Part shown: one piece after another, positions 48,494 through 63,659 of the stretch
How the letters are laid out: every line of letters starts with the position of its first letter
Position numbering within the stretch: the stretch's first letter is position 1
Origin: Xylocopa sonorina
Taxonomy: Eukaryota > Arthropoda > Insecta > Hymenoptera > Apidae
NCBI RefSeq assembly: GCF_050948175.1
Contig: NW_027490116.1
Coordinates: 1,054,001 to 1,118,000, forward strand
DNA: 64,000 nt
Reading direction: 5' to 3'
Notes under the pieces: generated by a model
Seen by the model: the letters and a program-made list of their open reading frames with translations, nothing else
What the model was told of the DNA's origin: nothing
The model's database searches: none
Position numbers and translations under genes: made by a program

Positions 48494-51400
48494 GCAAACG
48501 CTACTTCCTAGCACGGAAGTGTCGCATTTACATTCATTTGAAGTGAATACGAGGTTAACATGACACTCCACAATGAATATTATATCTTATCACGGAACAT
48601 AGAAATGAAATGAGGCATCTCGTTTTAAGAAGCATTAGAACTCTATTGCTACGATACGTAGACATCTGCAAACGCTATTTCCTAGCATGGAAGTGTCGCA
48701 TTTACATTCATTTGAAGTGAATACGAGGTATACATGACACTTCGCAATGAACATTATATCTTATCATGAAACATAGAAGTGAAATGCGACATCTCGTTTT
48801 AAGAAGCATTAGGACTCTTTTGCTACTATACGTAGACATCTGCAAACGGTATCCCCTAGGACGGAAACGTCGCATTTACATTCTTTTGGAGTGAATACGA
48901 GGTATACCTGACACTTCGCAATGAAAATTATATCTTTTCCCGAAACATATAAATGAGATGCGATATCGCGATTTAAGTAGCATTAGAATTTTATTGCTAC
49001 GATATGTAGGCATCTGCAAACGCTATTTCCTAGCAAGGAAGATTCGCATTAACATTGTTTTGAAGTGAATACGAGGTATACATGACACTTCGCAATGAAT
49101 ATTATATCATATCATGAAACATAGAAGTGAGATGCGATATCGCGTTTTAAGAAGCATTAGAACTCTATTGCCTCGACGCGTAGACATCTGAATACAACAT
49201 TTCCTAGCAAGGAGGTGTCGCATTTACATTCGTTCGGAGGGAATACGAGGTATACATGACACTTCGCCATGAATATTATATCCTATCATGAAACATAGAA
49301 GTGAGATGCAATATCGCGTTTTAAGAAGCATTAGAACTCTATTGCCTCGACGCGTAGACAGCTGCAGACGCTATTTCCTAGCATGGAAGTGTCGCATTTA
49401 CATTCTTTTGAAGTGAATACGAGGTGTACATGACACTTCGCAATGAATATTATATCTTATCAGGAAACATAGAAATGAGTTGCTATAACGCGTTTTGAGA
49501 AACATTAGAACTCTATTGCTATGATACGTAGACATCTGCAATCGCTATTTCCTAGCAACCAATAGTCGCATTTACATTCTTTTGAAGTGAATTCGAGGTT
49601 TACATGACACTTCGGATTGAATATTATAACTTATCACGAAACATAGAAATGTGATGCGATATCGCGATCTAAGAAGCATTAGAACACTATTGCTACGATA
49701 CGTAGGCATCTGCAAACGCTATGCCCTAGCAAGGAATAGTCGCATTTACATTCTTTTGATGTGAATACGAGGTATACATGACACTTCGCAATGAATATTA
49801 TGTCTTATAATGAAACATAGAATTGTGTTTCGATATCGCGTTTTAAGAAGCTTTAGAACTCTATTGCCTCGACGCGTAGACATCTGCAGACGCTATTTCC
49901 TAGCATGGAATTGTCGCATTTACATTCTTTTGAAGTGAATACGAGGTGTACATGACACTTCGCAATGTATATTATATCTTATCAATAACATAGAAATGAG
50001 ATGCTATAACGCGTTTTGAGAAGCATTAGAAGTCTATTGCTACGATACGTAGACATCTGCAATCGCTATTTCCTAGCAACCAATAGTCGCATTTACATTC
50101 TTTTGAAGTGAATTCGAGGTTTACATGACACTTCGGAATGAATATTATAACTTATCACGAAACATAGAAATGAGATGCGATATCGCGACCTAAGAAGCAT
50201 TAGAACTCTATTGCAACGATACGTAGGCATCTGCAAACGCTATGCCCTAGCAAGGAATAGTTGCATTTACATTCTTTGATGTAAATACGAGTTATACATG
50301 ACACTTCGCAATGAATATTATATCTTATAATGAAACATAGAATTGACATGCGATATCGCGTTTTAAGAAGCATTAGAACTCTATTGCCACGACGCGTAGA
50401 CATCTGCAGACGCTATTTCCTAGCATGGAAGTGTCGCATTTACATTCTTCTGAAGTGAATACGAGGTATACATGACACTTCGCGATGAATATTATATCTT
50501 ATCACGAAACATATAAATGAGATGCGATATCGCGATTTAAGTAGCATTAGAACTCTATTGCTACGAAACGTAGACATCTGCAAACGCTACTTCCTAGCAT
50601 GGAAGTGTCGCATTTACATTCATTTGAAGTGAATACGAGGTATACATGACACTCCACAATGAATATTATATCTTATCACGGAACATAGAAATGAAATGAG
50701 GCATCTCGTTTTAAGAAGCATTAGAACTCTATTGCTACGATACGTAGACATCTGCAAACGCTATTTCCTAGCATGGAAGTGTCGCATTTACATTCTTTTG
50801 ATGTGAATACGAAATATGCATGACACTTCGCAATGAATATTATATCTTATCATGAAACATAGAAGTGAGATGCGAAATCGCGTTCTAAGAAGCATTAGAA
50901 CTCTATTGCTACGATACGTAGACATCTAAAAACGCTATTTCCTAGCATGGAAGTGTCTTATTTACGTTCTTTTGAAGTGAATACGAGGTATACATGACAC
51001 TTCGCAATGAATATTATACCTTATCATGAAACATAGAAGGGAGATGCGATATCGCGTTTTAGGAAGCATTGGAAATCTATTGCTGCGATACGTAGACATC
51101 TGCAAACGCTATTTCCTAGCAAGGAAGTGTCGCATTTACATTCTTGTGAAGAGAAATCGAGGTATACATGACACTTCGCAATGAATATTATATCTTATCA
51201 TGAAACATAGAAGTGAGATGCGATATCGCGTCTTAAGAAGCATTAGAACCCTATTGCTACGATACGTAGACATCTGCAACCGCTACTTCCTAGCATGGAA
51301 GTGTCGCATTTACATTCATTTGAAGTGAATACGAGGTGTACATGACACTCCACAATGAATATTATATCTTAGCACGGAACACAGATATGAAATGAGGCAT

Positions 51401-51989
51401 CTCGTTTTAAGAAGCATTAGAACTCTATTGCTACGGTACGTAGACATCTGCAAACGCTATTTCCTAGCATGGAAGTGTCGCATTTACATTCATTTGACGT
51501 GAATACGAGGTATACATGACACTTCCCAATGAATATTATACCTTGTCATGAAACATAGAAGAGAGATGCGATATCGCGTTTTAGGAAGCATTGCAACTCT
51601 ATTGCTGCGATACGTAGACATCTGCAAACGCTATTTCCTAGCATGGAAGTGTCGCATTTACATTCTTTTGATGTGAATACGAGATATACATGACACTTCG
51701 CAATGAATATTATATCTTATCATGAAACATAGGAAAGAGGTGCTATATCGCGTTTTGAGAAGCATTAGAACTCTATTGCTAATATACGTAGCCATCTGCA
51801 AACTCTATTTCCTAGCAAGGGAATTTCGCACTTACATTTCACTGAAGTGAATACGAGGTAAACATAACATTACACAATGAATATTATATCTTATTACGAA
51901 ACATAGAAATGAAATACGACATCTCGTTTTAAGAAGCATTAGTGCTCTATTGCTGTGATACGTAGACATCTGCAAACAACATTTCCTAG
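47990..51989 (+). repeat. 4.0-kb (23-monomer) tandem unit, copy 1
   Basis: Every base compared sits exactly 4,000 bp from its counterpart in the next unit, with no indel noticed. The left junction lies in the ATTTCCTAGCATGG part of the monomer. It contains the 18-monomer motif again (segment near 50,200, 3,130 bp after 47,070). Confidence 0.92.
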
Positions 51990-54900
51990 CATGGAAGTGT
52001 CGCATTTACATTCTTTTGATGTGAATACGAGATATACATGACACTTCGCAATGAATATTATATCTTATCATGAAACATAGGACTGAGGTGCTATATCGCG
52101 TTTTGAGAAGCATTAGAACTCTATTGCTAATATACGTAGACATCTGCAAACTCTATTTCCTAGCAAGGAAATTTCGCACTTACATTCCACTGAAGTGAAT
52201 ACGAGGTATACATAACATTACACAATGAATATTATATCTTATTACGAAACATAGAACTGAAATACGACATCTCGTTTTAAGAAGCATTAGTACTCTATTG
52301 CTGTGATACGTTGACATCTGCAAACAATATTTCTTAGCAAGGAAGTGTCGCATTTACATTCTTGAGAAGTGAAATCGAGGTATACATGACACTTCGCAAT
52401 GAATATTATATCATGTCATGAAACATAGAAGTGAGATGCGGTATCGCGTTTTAAGAAGCATTAGAACCCTATTGCTACGATACGTAGACATCTGCAAACG
52501 CTACTTCCTAGCACGGAAGTGTCGCATTTACATTCATTTGAAGTGAATACGAGGTTAACATGACACTCCACAATGAATATTATATCTTATCACGGAACAT
52601 AGAAATGAAATGAGGCATCTCGTTTTAAGAAGCATTAGAACACTATTGCTACGATACGTAGACATCTGCAAACGCTATTTCCTAGCATGGAAGTGTCGCA
52701 TTTACATTCATTTGAAGTGAATACGAGGTATACATGACACTTCGCAATGAACATTATATCTTATCATGAAACATAGAAGTGAAATGCGACATCTCGTTTT
52801 AAGAAGCATTAGGACTCTTTTGCTACTATACGTAGACATCTGCAAACGGTATCCCCTAGGACGGAAACGTCGCATTTACATTCTTTTGGAGTGAATACGA
52901 GGTATACCTGACACTTCGCAATGAAAATTATATCTTTTCCCGAAACATATAAATGAGATGCGATATCGCGATTTAAGTAGCATTAGAATTTTATTGCTAC
53001 GATATGTAGGCATCTGCAAACGCTATTTCCTAGCAAGGAAGATTCGCATTAACATTGTTTTGAAGTGAATACGAGGTATACATGACACTTCGCAATGAAT
53101 ATTATATCATATCATGAAACATAGAAGTGAGATGCGATATCGCGTTTTAAGAAGCATTAGAACTCTATTGCCTCGACGCGTAGACATCTGAATACAACAT
53201 TTCCTAGCAAGGAGGTGTCGCATTTACATTCGTTCGGAGGGAATACGAGGTATACATGACACTTCGCCATGAATATTATATCCTATCATGAAACATAGAA
53301 GTGAGATGCAATATCGCGTTTTAAGAAGCATTAGAACTCTATTGCCTCGACGCGTAGACAGCTGCAGACGCTATTTCCTAGCATGGAAGTGTCGCATTTA
53401 CATTCTTTTGAAGTGAATACGAGGTGTACATGACACTTCGCAATGAATATTATATCTTATCAGGAAACATAGAAATGAGTTGCTATAACGCGTTTTGAGA
53501 AACATTAGAACTCTATTGCTATGATACGTAGACATCTGCAATCGCTATTTCCTAGCAACCAATAGTCGCATTTACATTCTTTTGAAGTGAATTCGAGGTT
53601 TACATGACACTTCGGATTGAATATTATAACTTATCACGAAACATAGAAATGTGATGCGATATCGCGATCTAAGAAGCATTAGAACACTATTGCTACGATA
53701 CGTAGGCATCTGCAAACGCTATGCCCTAGCAAGGAATAGTCGCATTTACATTCTTTTGATGTGAATACGAGGTATACATGACACTTCGCAATGAATATTA
53801 TATCTTATAATGAAACATAGAATTGTGTTTCGATATCGCGTTTTAAGAAGCTTTAGAACTCTATTGCCTCGACGCGTAGACATCTGCAGACGCTATTTCC
53901 TAGCATGGAATTGTCGCATTTACATTCTTTTGAAGTGAATACGAGGTGTACATGACACTTCGCAATGTATATTATATCTTATCAATAACATAGAAATGAG
54001 ATGCTATAACGCGTTTTGAGAAGCATTAGAAGTCTATTGCTACGATACGTAGACATCTGCAATCGCTATTTCCTAGCAACCAATAGTCGCATTTACATTC
54101 TTTTGAAGTGAATTCGAGGTTTACATGACACTTCGGAATGAATATTATAACTTATCACGAAACATAGAAATGAGATGCGATATCGCGATCTAAGAAGCAT
54201 TAGAACTCTATTGCAACGATACGTAGGCATCTGCAAACGCTATGCCCTAGCAAGGAATAGTTGCATTTACATTCTTTGATGTAAATACGAGTTATACATG
54301 ACACTTCGCAATGAATATTATATCTTATAATGAAACATAGAATTGACATGCGATATCGCGTTTTAAGAAGCATTAGAACTCTATTGCCACGACGCGTAGA
54401 CATCTGCAGACGCTATTTCCTAGCATGGAAGTGTCGCATTTACATTCTTCTGAAGTGAATACGAGGTATACATGACACTTCGCGATGAATATTATATCTT
54501 ATCACGAAACATATAAATGAGATGCGATATCGCGATTTAAGTAGCATTAGAACTCTATTGCTACGAAACGTAGACATCTGCAAACGCTACTTCCTAGCAT
54601 GGAAGTGTCGCATTTACATTCATTTGAAGTGAATACGAGGTATACATGACACTCCACAATGAATATTATATCTTATCACGGAACATAGAAATGAAATGAG
54701 GCATGTCGTTTTAAGAAGCATTAGAACTCTATTGCTACGATACGTAGACATCTGCAAACGCTATTTCCTAGCATGGAAGTGTCGCATTTACATTCTTTTG
54801 ATGTGAATACGAAATATGCATGACACTTCGCAATGAATATTATATCTTATCATGAAACATAGAAGTGAGATGCGAAATCGCGTTCTAAGAAGCATTAGAA

Positions 54901-55989
54901 CTCTATTGCTACGATACGTAGACATCTAAAAACGCTATTTCCTAGCATGGAAGTGTCTTATTTACGTTCTTTTGAAGTGAATACGAGGTATACATGACAC
55001 TTCGCAATGAATATTATACCTTATCATGAAACATAGAAGGGAGATGTGATATCGCGTTTTAGGAAGCATTGGAAATCTATTGCTGCGATACGTAGACATC
55101 TGCAAACGCTATTTCCTAGCAAGGAAGTGTCGCATTTACATTCTTGTGAAGAGAAATCGAGGTATACATGACACTTCGCAATGAATATTATATCTTATCA
55201 TGAAACATAGAAGTGAGATGCGATATCGCGTCTTAAGAAGCATTAGAACCCTATTGCTACGATACGTAGACATCTGCAACCGCTACTTCCTAGCATGGAA
55301 GTGTCGCATTTACATTCATTTGAAGTGAATACGAGGTGTACATGACACTCCACAATGAATATTATATCTTAGCACGGAACACAGAAATGAAATGAGGCAT
55401 CTCATTTTAAGAAGCATTAGAACTCTATTGCTACGGTACGTAGACATCTGCAAACGCTATTTCCTAGCATGGAAGTGTCGCATTTACATTCATTTGACGT
55501 GAATACGAGGTATACATGACACTTCCCAATGAATATTATACCTTGTCATGAAACATAGAAGAGAGATGCGATATCGCGTTTTAGGAAGCATTGCAACTCT
55601 ATTGCTGCGATACGTAGACATCTGCAAACGCTATTTCCTAGCATGGAAGTGTCGCATTTACATTCTTTTGATGTGAATACGAGATATACATGACACTTCG
55701 CAATGAATATTATATCTTATCATGAAACATAGGAAAGAGGTGCTATATCGCGTTTTGAGAAGCATTAGAACTCTATTGCTAATATACGTAGACATCTGCA
55801 AACTCTATTTCCTAGCAAGGGAATTTCGCACTTACATTTCACTGAAGTGAATACGAGGTAAACATAACATTACACAATGAATATTATATCTTATTACGAA
55901 ACATAGAAATGAAATACGACATCTCGTTTTAAGAAGCATTAGTGCTCTATTGCTGTGATACGTAGACATCTGCAAACAACATTTCCTAG
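51990..55989 (+). repeat. 4.0-kb tandem unit, copy 2
   Basis: Direct tandem copy of 47,990-51,989. Differences I could spot are near 52,645 (C for T), 53,802, 54,189, 54,705, 55,047, 55,386, 55,407 and 55,792, plus possibly one more: about nine in 4,000 bp. The right boundary is where AACATTTCCTAGC is followed by AAGG rather than ATGG. Confidence 0.92.
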
Positions 55990-56449
55990 CAAGGAAGTGT
56001 CGCATTTTCATTCTTGTGAAGTGAAACCAAGGTATACATGACACTTCGCAATGAATATTATATCTTATCATGAAACATAGAAGTGAGATGCGATATCGCG
56101 TATTAAGAAGCATTGGAACTCTATTGCTGCCATACGTAGACATCTGCAAACGCTATTTCCTAGCATGGAAGTGTCGCATTTACATTCTATTGATGTGAAT
56201 ACGAGATATACATGACACTTCGCAATGAATATTATATCTTATCATGAAACATAGGAATGAGGTGCTATATCGCGTTATGAGAAGCATTAGAACTCTATTG
56301 CTAGGATACGTAGATATCTGTAAACGCTATTTCCTAGCATGGAAGTTTCGCATTTACATTCTTTTGAAGTGAATACGAGATATGCATGACACTTCGCAAC
56401 TAATATTATATCTTGTCATGAAACATAGGAATGAGTTGCGATTTCGCGT

Positions 56450-57240
56450 TTTGAGAAGCATTAGAGCTCTATTGCGACGATACGTAGACATCTGCAAACA
56501 ACATTTCCTAGCAAGAAAGTGTCGCATTTACATTCTTTTGAAGTGAATACGATGTATACATGACACTTGCAATGAATATTATACCTTATCACGAAACATA
56601 GAAATGAGATGCGATATCGTGATTTAAGAAGCACTAGAACTTCATTACTACGATACGTAGACATCTGCAAACAATATTTCCTAGCAAGGAAGTGTCACAT
56701 TTACATTCTTTTGAAGTGAATACGAGGTATACATGACTCTTCGCAATGAATATTATATCTTATCATGAAACATAGAAGTGAGATGCGATATGGCATTTTA
56801 AGAATCATTGGAACTCTATTGCTACGATACGTAGACATCTGCAAACGCTATTTCCTAGCATGTAAGTGTCGCATTTACATTCTTTTGAAGTGAATACGAG
56901 ATATACATGACACTTCGCAATGAATATTATATCTTATCATGAAACATAGGAATGATTTGCGATATCTCGTTTTGAGAAGCATTAGAACTCTATTGCTAGG
57001 ATACGTAGACATCTGCAAACGCTATTTCCTAGCATGGAAGTTTCGCATTTACATTCTTTTGAAGCGAATACGAGATATATATGACACTTCGCAATTAATA
57101 TTATATCTTATCATGAAACATAGGAATGAGTTGCGATTTCGCGTTTTGAGAAGCATTAGGGCTCCATTGCGACGATACGTAGACATCTGCAAACAATATT
57201 TCCTAGCAAGGAAGTGTCGCACTTACATACTTTTGAAGTG
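56450..57240 (+). repeat. Higher-order block E, copy 1
   Basis: Monomers with TTAATATTATATC or AACTAATATTATATC, GATTTCGCG, GTGATTTAAGAAGCACTAG, and TATGGCATTTTAAGAATC. Recurs at 60,275-61,068 with offset 3,828 (22 monomers), and in part at 62,360-62,900 with offset 5,916 (34 monomers). Confidence 0.83.
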
Positions 57241-57244
57241 AATA

Positions 57245-57430
57245 CGAGGTATGCATAACATTACACAATGAATATTATATCTTATTACGGAACATAGAAA
57301 TTAAATACGACATCTCGTTTTAAGAAGCATTAGTACTCTATTGCTGTGATACGTAAACATCTTGCAAACAATATTTCCTTGCAAGGAAGTGTCGCATTTA
57401 CATTCTTGTGAAGTGAAATCGAGGTATATA
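57245..57430 (+). repeat. Monomer with 1-bp insertion marker, copy 1
   Basis: Carries ATGCATAACATTACACAATG and the unusual ACATCTTGCAAAC (an extra T) and AAATTAAATACGAC. The same unit recurs 4,002 bp (23 monomers) later. Confidence 0.8.
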
Positions 57431-60274
57431 TAACACTCTACAATGAATATTATATCTTATCACGAAAAATAGAAGTGAGATGCGATATCGCGATTTAAGA
57501 AGCGCTAGAACTCTATTGCTACGATGCATAGACATCTGCAAACGCTATTTCCTAGCATGGAAGTGTCGCATTTACATACTTTTGAAGTGAATACGAGATA
57601 TACATGACACTTCGCAATGAATATTATATCTTATCATGAAACATAGGAATGAGGTGCTATATCGCGTTTTGAGAAGCATTAGAACTCTATTGCTAATATA
57701 CGTAGACATCTGCAACCTCTATTTCCTAGCAAGGAAATGTTGCACTTACATTCCATTGAAGTGAATACGAGGTATACATAACATTACACAATGAATATTG
57801 TATCTTATTATGAAACATAGGGATTAAATACGACATCTCGTTTTAAGAAGCATTAGTACTCTATTGTTGTGATACGTGGACTTCTGCAAACAATATTTCC
57901 TAGCAAGGAAGTGTCGCATTTACATTCATGTGAAGTGAAATCGAGGTATACATGACACTTCGCAATGAATATTACATCTTTTCATGAAACATAGGAATGA
58001 GTTCCAAATCGCGTTTTGAGAAGCATTAGAACTCTATTGCTAGGTTACGTAGACATCTGTAAACGCTATTTCCTAGCATGGAAGTTTCGCATTTACATTC
58101 TTTTGAAGTGAATACGAGGTATACATGACTCTTCGCAATGAATATTATATCTTATCATGAAACATAGAAGTGAGATGCGATATGGCATTTTAAGAATCAT
58201 TAGAACCCTATTGCTACGATACGTAGACATCTGCAAACGCTATTTCCTAGCATGTAAGTGTCGCATTTACATTCTTTTGAAGTGAATACGAGGTATACAT
58301 GACACTTCGCAATGAATATTATATCTTTTCATAAAACATAGGAATGAGTTGCGATATCGCGTTATGAGAAGCATTAGAACTCTATTGCTAGGATACGTAG
58401 ATATCTGTAAACGCTATTTCCTAGCATGGAAGTTTCGCATTTACATTCTTTTGAAGTGAATACGAGATATACATGACACTTCGCAACTAATATTATATCT
58501 TGTCATGAAACATAGGAATGAGTTGCGATTTCGCGTTTTGAGAAGCATTAGAGCTCTATTGCGACGATACGCAGACATCTGCAAACAACATTTCCTAGCA
58601 AGGAAGTGTCACATTTACATTCTTTTGAAGTGAATACGAGGTATACATGACTCTTCGCAATGAATATTATATCTTATCATGAAACATAGAAGTGAGATGC
58701 GATATCGCGTTCTAAGAAGCATTAGAACTCTATTGCTACGATACGTAGACATCTGCAAACGCTATTTCCTAGCATGGAAGTGTCACATTTACATTCATTT
58801 GAAGTGAATACGAGGTATACGTGACTCTTCGCAATGAGTATTATATCTTATAATGAAACATAGGAATGAGATGCGATATCGCGTATTGAGAAGCATTAGA
58901 TCTCTATTGCTAATATACGTTGACATCTGCAAACGCTATTTCCTTGCATGAATGTGTCGCATTTACATTCTTGTGATGTGAGTACAAGGTATACATGACA
59001 CTCCACAATGAATATTATATCTTATTACGAATCATGGAAATGAAATGCGACATCTCGTTTTAAGAAGCATTAGAACTCTATCGCTACGATACGTAGACAT
59101 CTGCAAACGCTATTTCCTAGCATGGAAGTTTCGCATTTACATTCATTTGAAGTGAATACGAGGTATACATGACACTTCGCAATGAATATTACATCTTATC
59201 ATGAAACATAGAAGTGATATGCGATATCGCATTCTAAGAAGCAATAGAACTCTATCGCTACGATACGTAGACATCTGCAAACGCTATTTCCTAGCATGGA
59301 AGTTTCGCATTTACATTCTTTTGAAGTGAATACGTGATATACATGACACTTCGCAATGAATATTATATCTTATCATGAAACATAGGAATGATTTGCGATA
59401 TCTCGTTTTGAGAAGCATTAGAACTCTATTGCTAGGATACGTAGACATTTGCAAACGCTATTTCCTAGCATGGAAGTTTCGCATTTACATTCTTTTGAAA
59501 TGAATACGAGATATACATGACACTTCGCAATTAATATTATATCTTATCATGAAACATAGGAATTAGTTGCGATTTCGCGTTTTGAGAAGCATTAGAGCTC
59601 TATTGCGACGATACGTATACATCTGCAAACAATATTTCCTAGCAAGAAAGTGTCGCATTTACATTCTTTTGAAGTGAATACGATGCACACATGGCACTTC
59701 GCAATGAATATTACACCTTATCACGAAACATAGAAATGAGATGCGATATCGTGATTTAAGAAGCACTAAAACTTCATTGCTACGATACGTAGACATCTGC
59801 AAGCAATATTTCCTAGCAAGGAAGTGTCGCACTTACATACTTTTGAAGTGAATACGAGGTATACATGACACTTCGCAATAAATATTATATCTTATCATGA
59901 AAGATAGAAGTGAGATGCGATATCGCGTTTTAAGAAGCATTAGAACCCTATTGCTACGATACGTAGACATCTGCAAACGCTCTTTCCTAGCACGGAAGTG
60001 TCGCATTTACATTCTTTTGTAGTGAATTCGAGGTATACATAACACTTTACAATGAATATTATATCTTATCACGAAACATAGAAGTGAGATGCGATATCGC
60101 GATTTAAGAAGCGCTAGAACTCTATTGCTACGATGCCTAGACATCTGCAAACGCTATTTCCTAGCATGGAAGTGTCGCATTTACATACTTTTGAAGTGAA
60201 TACGAGATATACATGACACTTCGCAATTAATATTATATCTTATCATGAAACATAGGAATGAGTTGCGATTTCGC

Positions 60275-61068
60275 GTTTTGAGAAGCATTAGAGCTCTATT
60301 GCGACGATACGTAGACATCTGCAAACAATATTTCCTAGCAAGAAAGTGTCGCATTTACATTCTTTTGAAGTGAATACGATGTATACATGACACTTGGTAA
60401 TGAATATTATACCTTATCACGAAACATAGAAATGAGATGCGATATCGTGATTTAAGAAGCACTAGAACTTCATTGCTACGATACGTAGACATCTGCAAAC
60501 AATATTTCCTAGCAAGGAAGTGTCACATTTACATTCTTTTGAAGTGAATACGAGGTATACATGACTCTTCGCAATGAATATTATATCTTATCATGAAACA
60601 TAGAAGTGAGATGCGATATGGCATTTTAAGAATCATTAGAACTCTATTGCTACGATACGTAGACATCTGCAAACGCTATTTCCTAGCATGTAAGTGTCGC
60701 ATTTACATTCTTTTGAAGTGAATACGAGATATACATGACACTTCGCAATGAATATTATATCTTATCATGAAACATAGGAATGATTTGCGATATCTCGTTT
60801 TGAGAAGCATTAGAACTCTATTGCTAGGATACGTAGACATCTGCAAACGCTATTTCCTAGCATGGAAGTTTCGCATTTACATTCTTTTGAAGCGAATACG
60901 AGATATACATGACACTTCGCAATTAATATTATATCTTATCATGAAACATAGGAATGAGTTGCGATTTCGCGTATTGAGAAGCATTAGGGCTCCATTGCGA
61001 CGATACGTATACATCTGCAAACAATATTGCCTAGCAAGAAAGTGTCGCATTTACATTCTTTTGAAGTG
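60275..61068 (+). repeat. Higher-order block E, copy 2
   Basis: Partner of the 56.45-57.24-kb block at exactly 22 monomers. The same order recurs again from about 62.36 kb and from 63.0 kb, so this family is locally expanded toward the right end of the window. Confidence 0.83.
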
Positions 61069-61246
61069 AGTACGATGTATACATGACACTTCGCAATGAA
61101 TATTACACCTTACAACGAAACATAGAAATGAGATGCGATATCGTGAATTAAGAAGCACTAAAACTTCATTGCTACGATACGTAGACATCTGCAAACAATA
61201 TTTCCTAGCAAGGAAGTGTCGCACTTACATACTTTTGAAGTGAATA

Positions 61247-61432
61247 CGTGGTATGCATAACATTACACAATGAATATTATATCTTATTACGGAACATAGA
61301 AATTAAATACGACATCTCGTTTTAAGAAGCATTAGTACTCTATTGCTGTGATACGTAAACATCTTGCAAACAATATTTCCTAGCAAGGAAGTGTCGCATT
61401 TACATTCTTGTGAAGTGAAATCGAGGTATACA
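61247..61432 (+). repeat. Monomer with 1-bp insertion marker, copy 2
   Basis: Partner of 57,245-57,430, sharing the extra T in ACATCTTGCAAAC. The flanking unit with CGCAATAAATATTATATC and GAAAGATAG repeats at 59,874 and 61,441. Confidence 0.8.
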
Positions 61433-62094
61433 TGACACTTCGCAATAAATATTATATCTTATCATGAAAGATAGAAGTGAGATGCGATATCGCGTTTTAA
61501 GAAGCATTAGAACCCTATTGCTACGATACGTAGACATCTGCAAACGCTCTTTCCTAGCACGGAAGTGTCGCATTTACATTCTTTTGTAGTGAATTCGAGG
61601 TATACATAACACTTTACAATGAATATTATATCTTATCACGAAACATAGAAGTGAGATGCGATATCGCGATTTAAGAAGCTCTAGAACTCTATTGCTACGA
61701 TGCCTAGACATCTGCAAACGCTATTTCCTAGCATGGAAGTGTCGCATTTACATACTTTTGAAGTGAATACGAGATATACATGACACTTCGCAATGAATAT
61801 TATATCTTATCATGAAACATAGGAATGAGGTGCTATATCGCGTTTTGAGAAGCATTAGAACTCTATTGCTAATATACGTAGACATCTGCAACCTCTATTT
61901 CCTAGCAAGGAAATGTCGCACTTTCATTCCATTGAAGTGAATACGAGGTATACATAACATTACACAATGAATATTGTATCTTATTATGAAACATAGGGAT
62001 TAAATACGACATCTCGTTTTAAGAAGCATTAGTACTCTATTGTTGTGATACGTGGACTTCTGCAAACAATATTTCCTAGCAAGGAAGTGTCGCA

Positions 62095-62435
62095 TTTACA
62101 TTCATGTGAATTGAAATCGAGGTATACATGACACTTCGCAATGAATATTATATCTTTTCATAAAACATAGGAATGAGTTGCGATATCGCGTTTTGAGAAG
62201 CATTAGAACTCTATTGCTAGGATACGTAGATATCTGTAAACGCTATTTCCTAGCATGGAAGTTTCGCATTTACATTCTTTTGAAGTGAATGCGAGATATA
62301 CATGACACTTCGCACCTAATATTATATCTTGTCATGAAACATAGGAATGAGTTGCGATTTCGCGTTTTGAGAAGCATTAGAGCTCTATTGCGACGATACG
62401 TAGACATCTGCAAACAACATTTCCTAGCAAGAAAG
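62095..62435 (+). repeat. Higher-order block F, copy 1
   Basis: Marked by ATTCATGTGAATTGAAATCG, TTTTCATAAAACATAGG, GTAGATATCTGTAAACG and TTCGCACCTAATATT. It restarts at 63,660 with offset 1,565 (nine monomers minus 1 bp). Confidence 0.85.
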
Positions 62436-63659
62436 TGTCGCATTTACATTCTTTTGAAGTGAATACGATGTATACATGACACTTGCAATGAATATTATAC
62501 CTTATCACGAAACATAGAAATGAGATGCGATATCGTGATTTAAGAGGCACTAGAACTTCATTGCTACGATACGTAGACATCTGCAAACAATATTTCCTAG
62601 CAAGGATGTGTCACATTTACATTCTTTTGAAGTGAATACGAGGTATACATGACTCTTCGCAATGAATATTATATCTTATCATGAAACATAGAAGTGAGAT
62701 GCGATATGGCATTTTAAGAATAATTAGAACTCTATTGCTGCGATACGTAGACATCTGCAAACGCTATTTCCTAGCATGTAAGTGTCGCATTTACATTCTT
62801 TTGAAGTGAATACGAGGTATACATGACACTTCGCAATGAATATTATATCTTTTCATAAAACATAGGAATGAGTTGCGATATCGCGTTTTGAGAAGCATTA
62901 GAACTCTATTGCTAGGATACGTAGACATCTGTAAACGCTATTTCCTAGCATGGAAGTTTCGCATTTACATTCTTTTGAAGTGAATACGAGATATACATGA
63001 CACTTCGCAATTAATATTATATCTTATCATGAGACATAGGAATGAGTTGCGATTTCGCGTTTTGAGAAGCATTAGAGCTCTATTGCGACGATACGTAGAC
63101 ATCTGCAAACAATATTTCCTAGCAAGAAAGTGTCGCATTTACATTCTTTTGAAGTGAATACGATGTATACATGACACTTGGCAATGAATATTATACCTTA
63201 TCACGAAACATAGAAATGAGATGCGATATCGTGATTTAAGAAGCACTAGAACTTCATTGCTACGATACGTAGACATCTGCAAACAATATTTCCTAGCAAG
63301 GAAGTGTCACATTTTCATTCTTTTGAAGTGAATACGAGGTATACATGACTCTTCGCAATGAATATTATATCTTATCATGAAACATAGAAGTGAGATGCGA
63401 TATGGCATTTTAAGAATCATTAGAACTCTATTGCTACGATACGTAGACATCTGCAAACGCTATTTCCTAGCATGTAAGTGTCGCATTTACATTCTTTTGA
63501 AGTGAATACGAGATATACATGACACTTCGCAATTAATATTATATCTTATCATGAAACATAGGAATGAGTTGCGATTTCGCGTTTTGAGAAGCATTAGGGC
63601 TCCATTGCGACGATACGTATACATCTGCAAACAATATTTCCTAGCAAGGAAGTGTCGCA

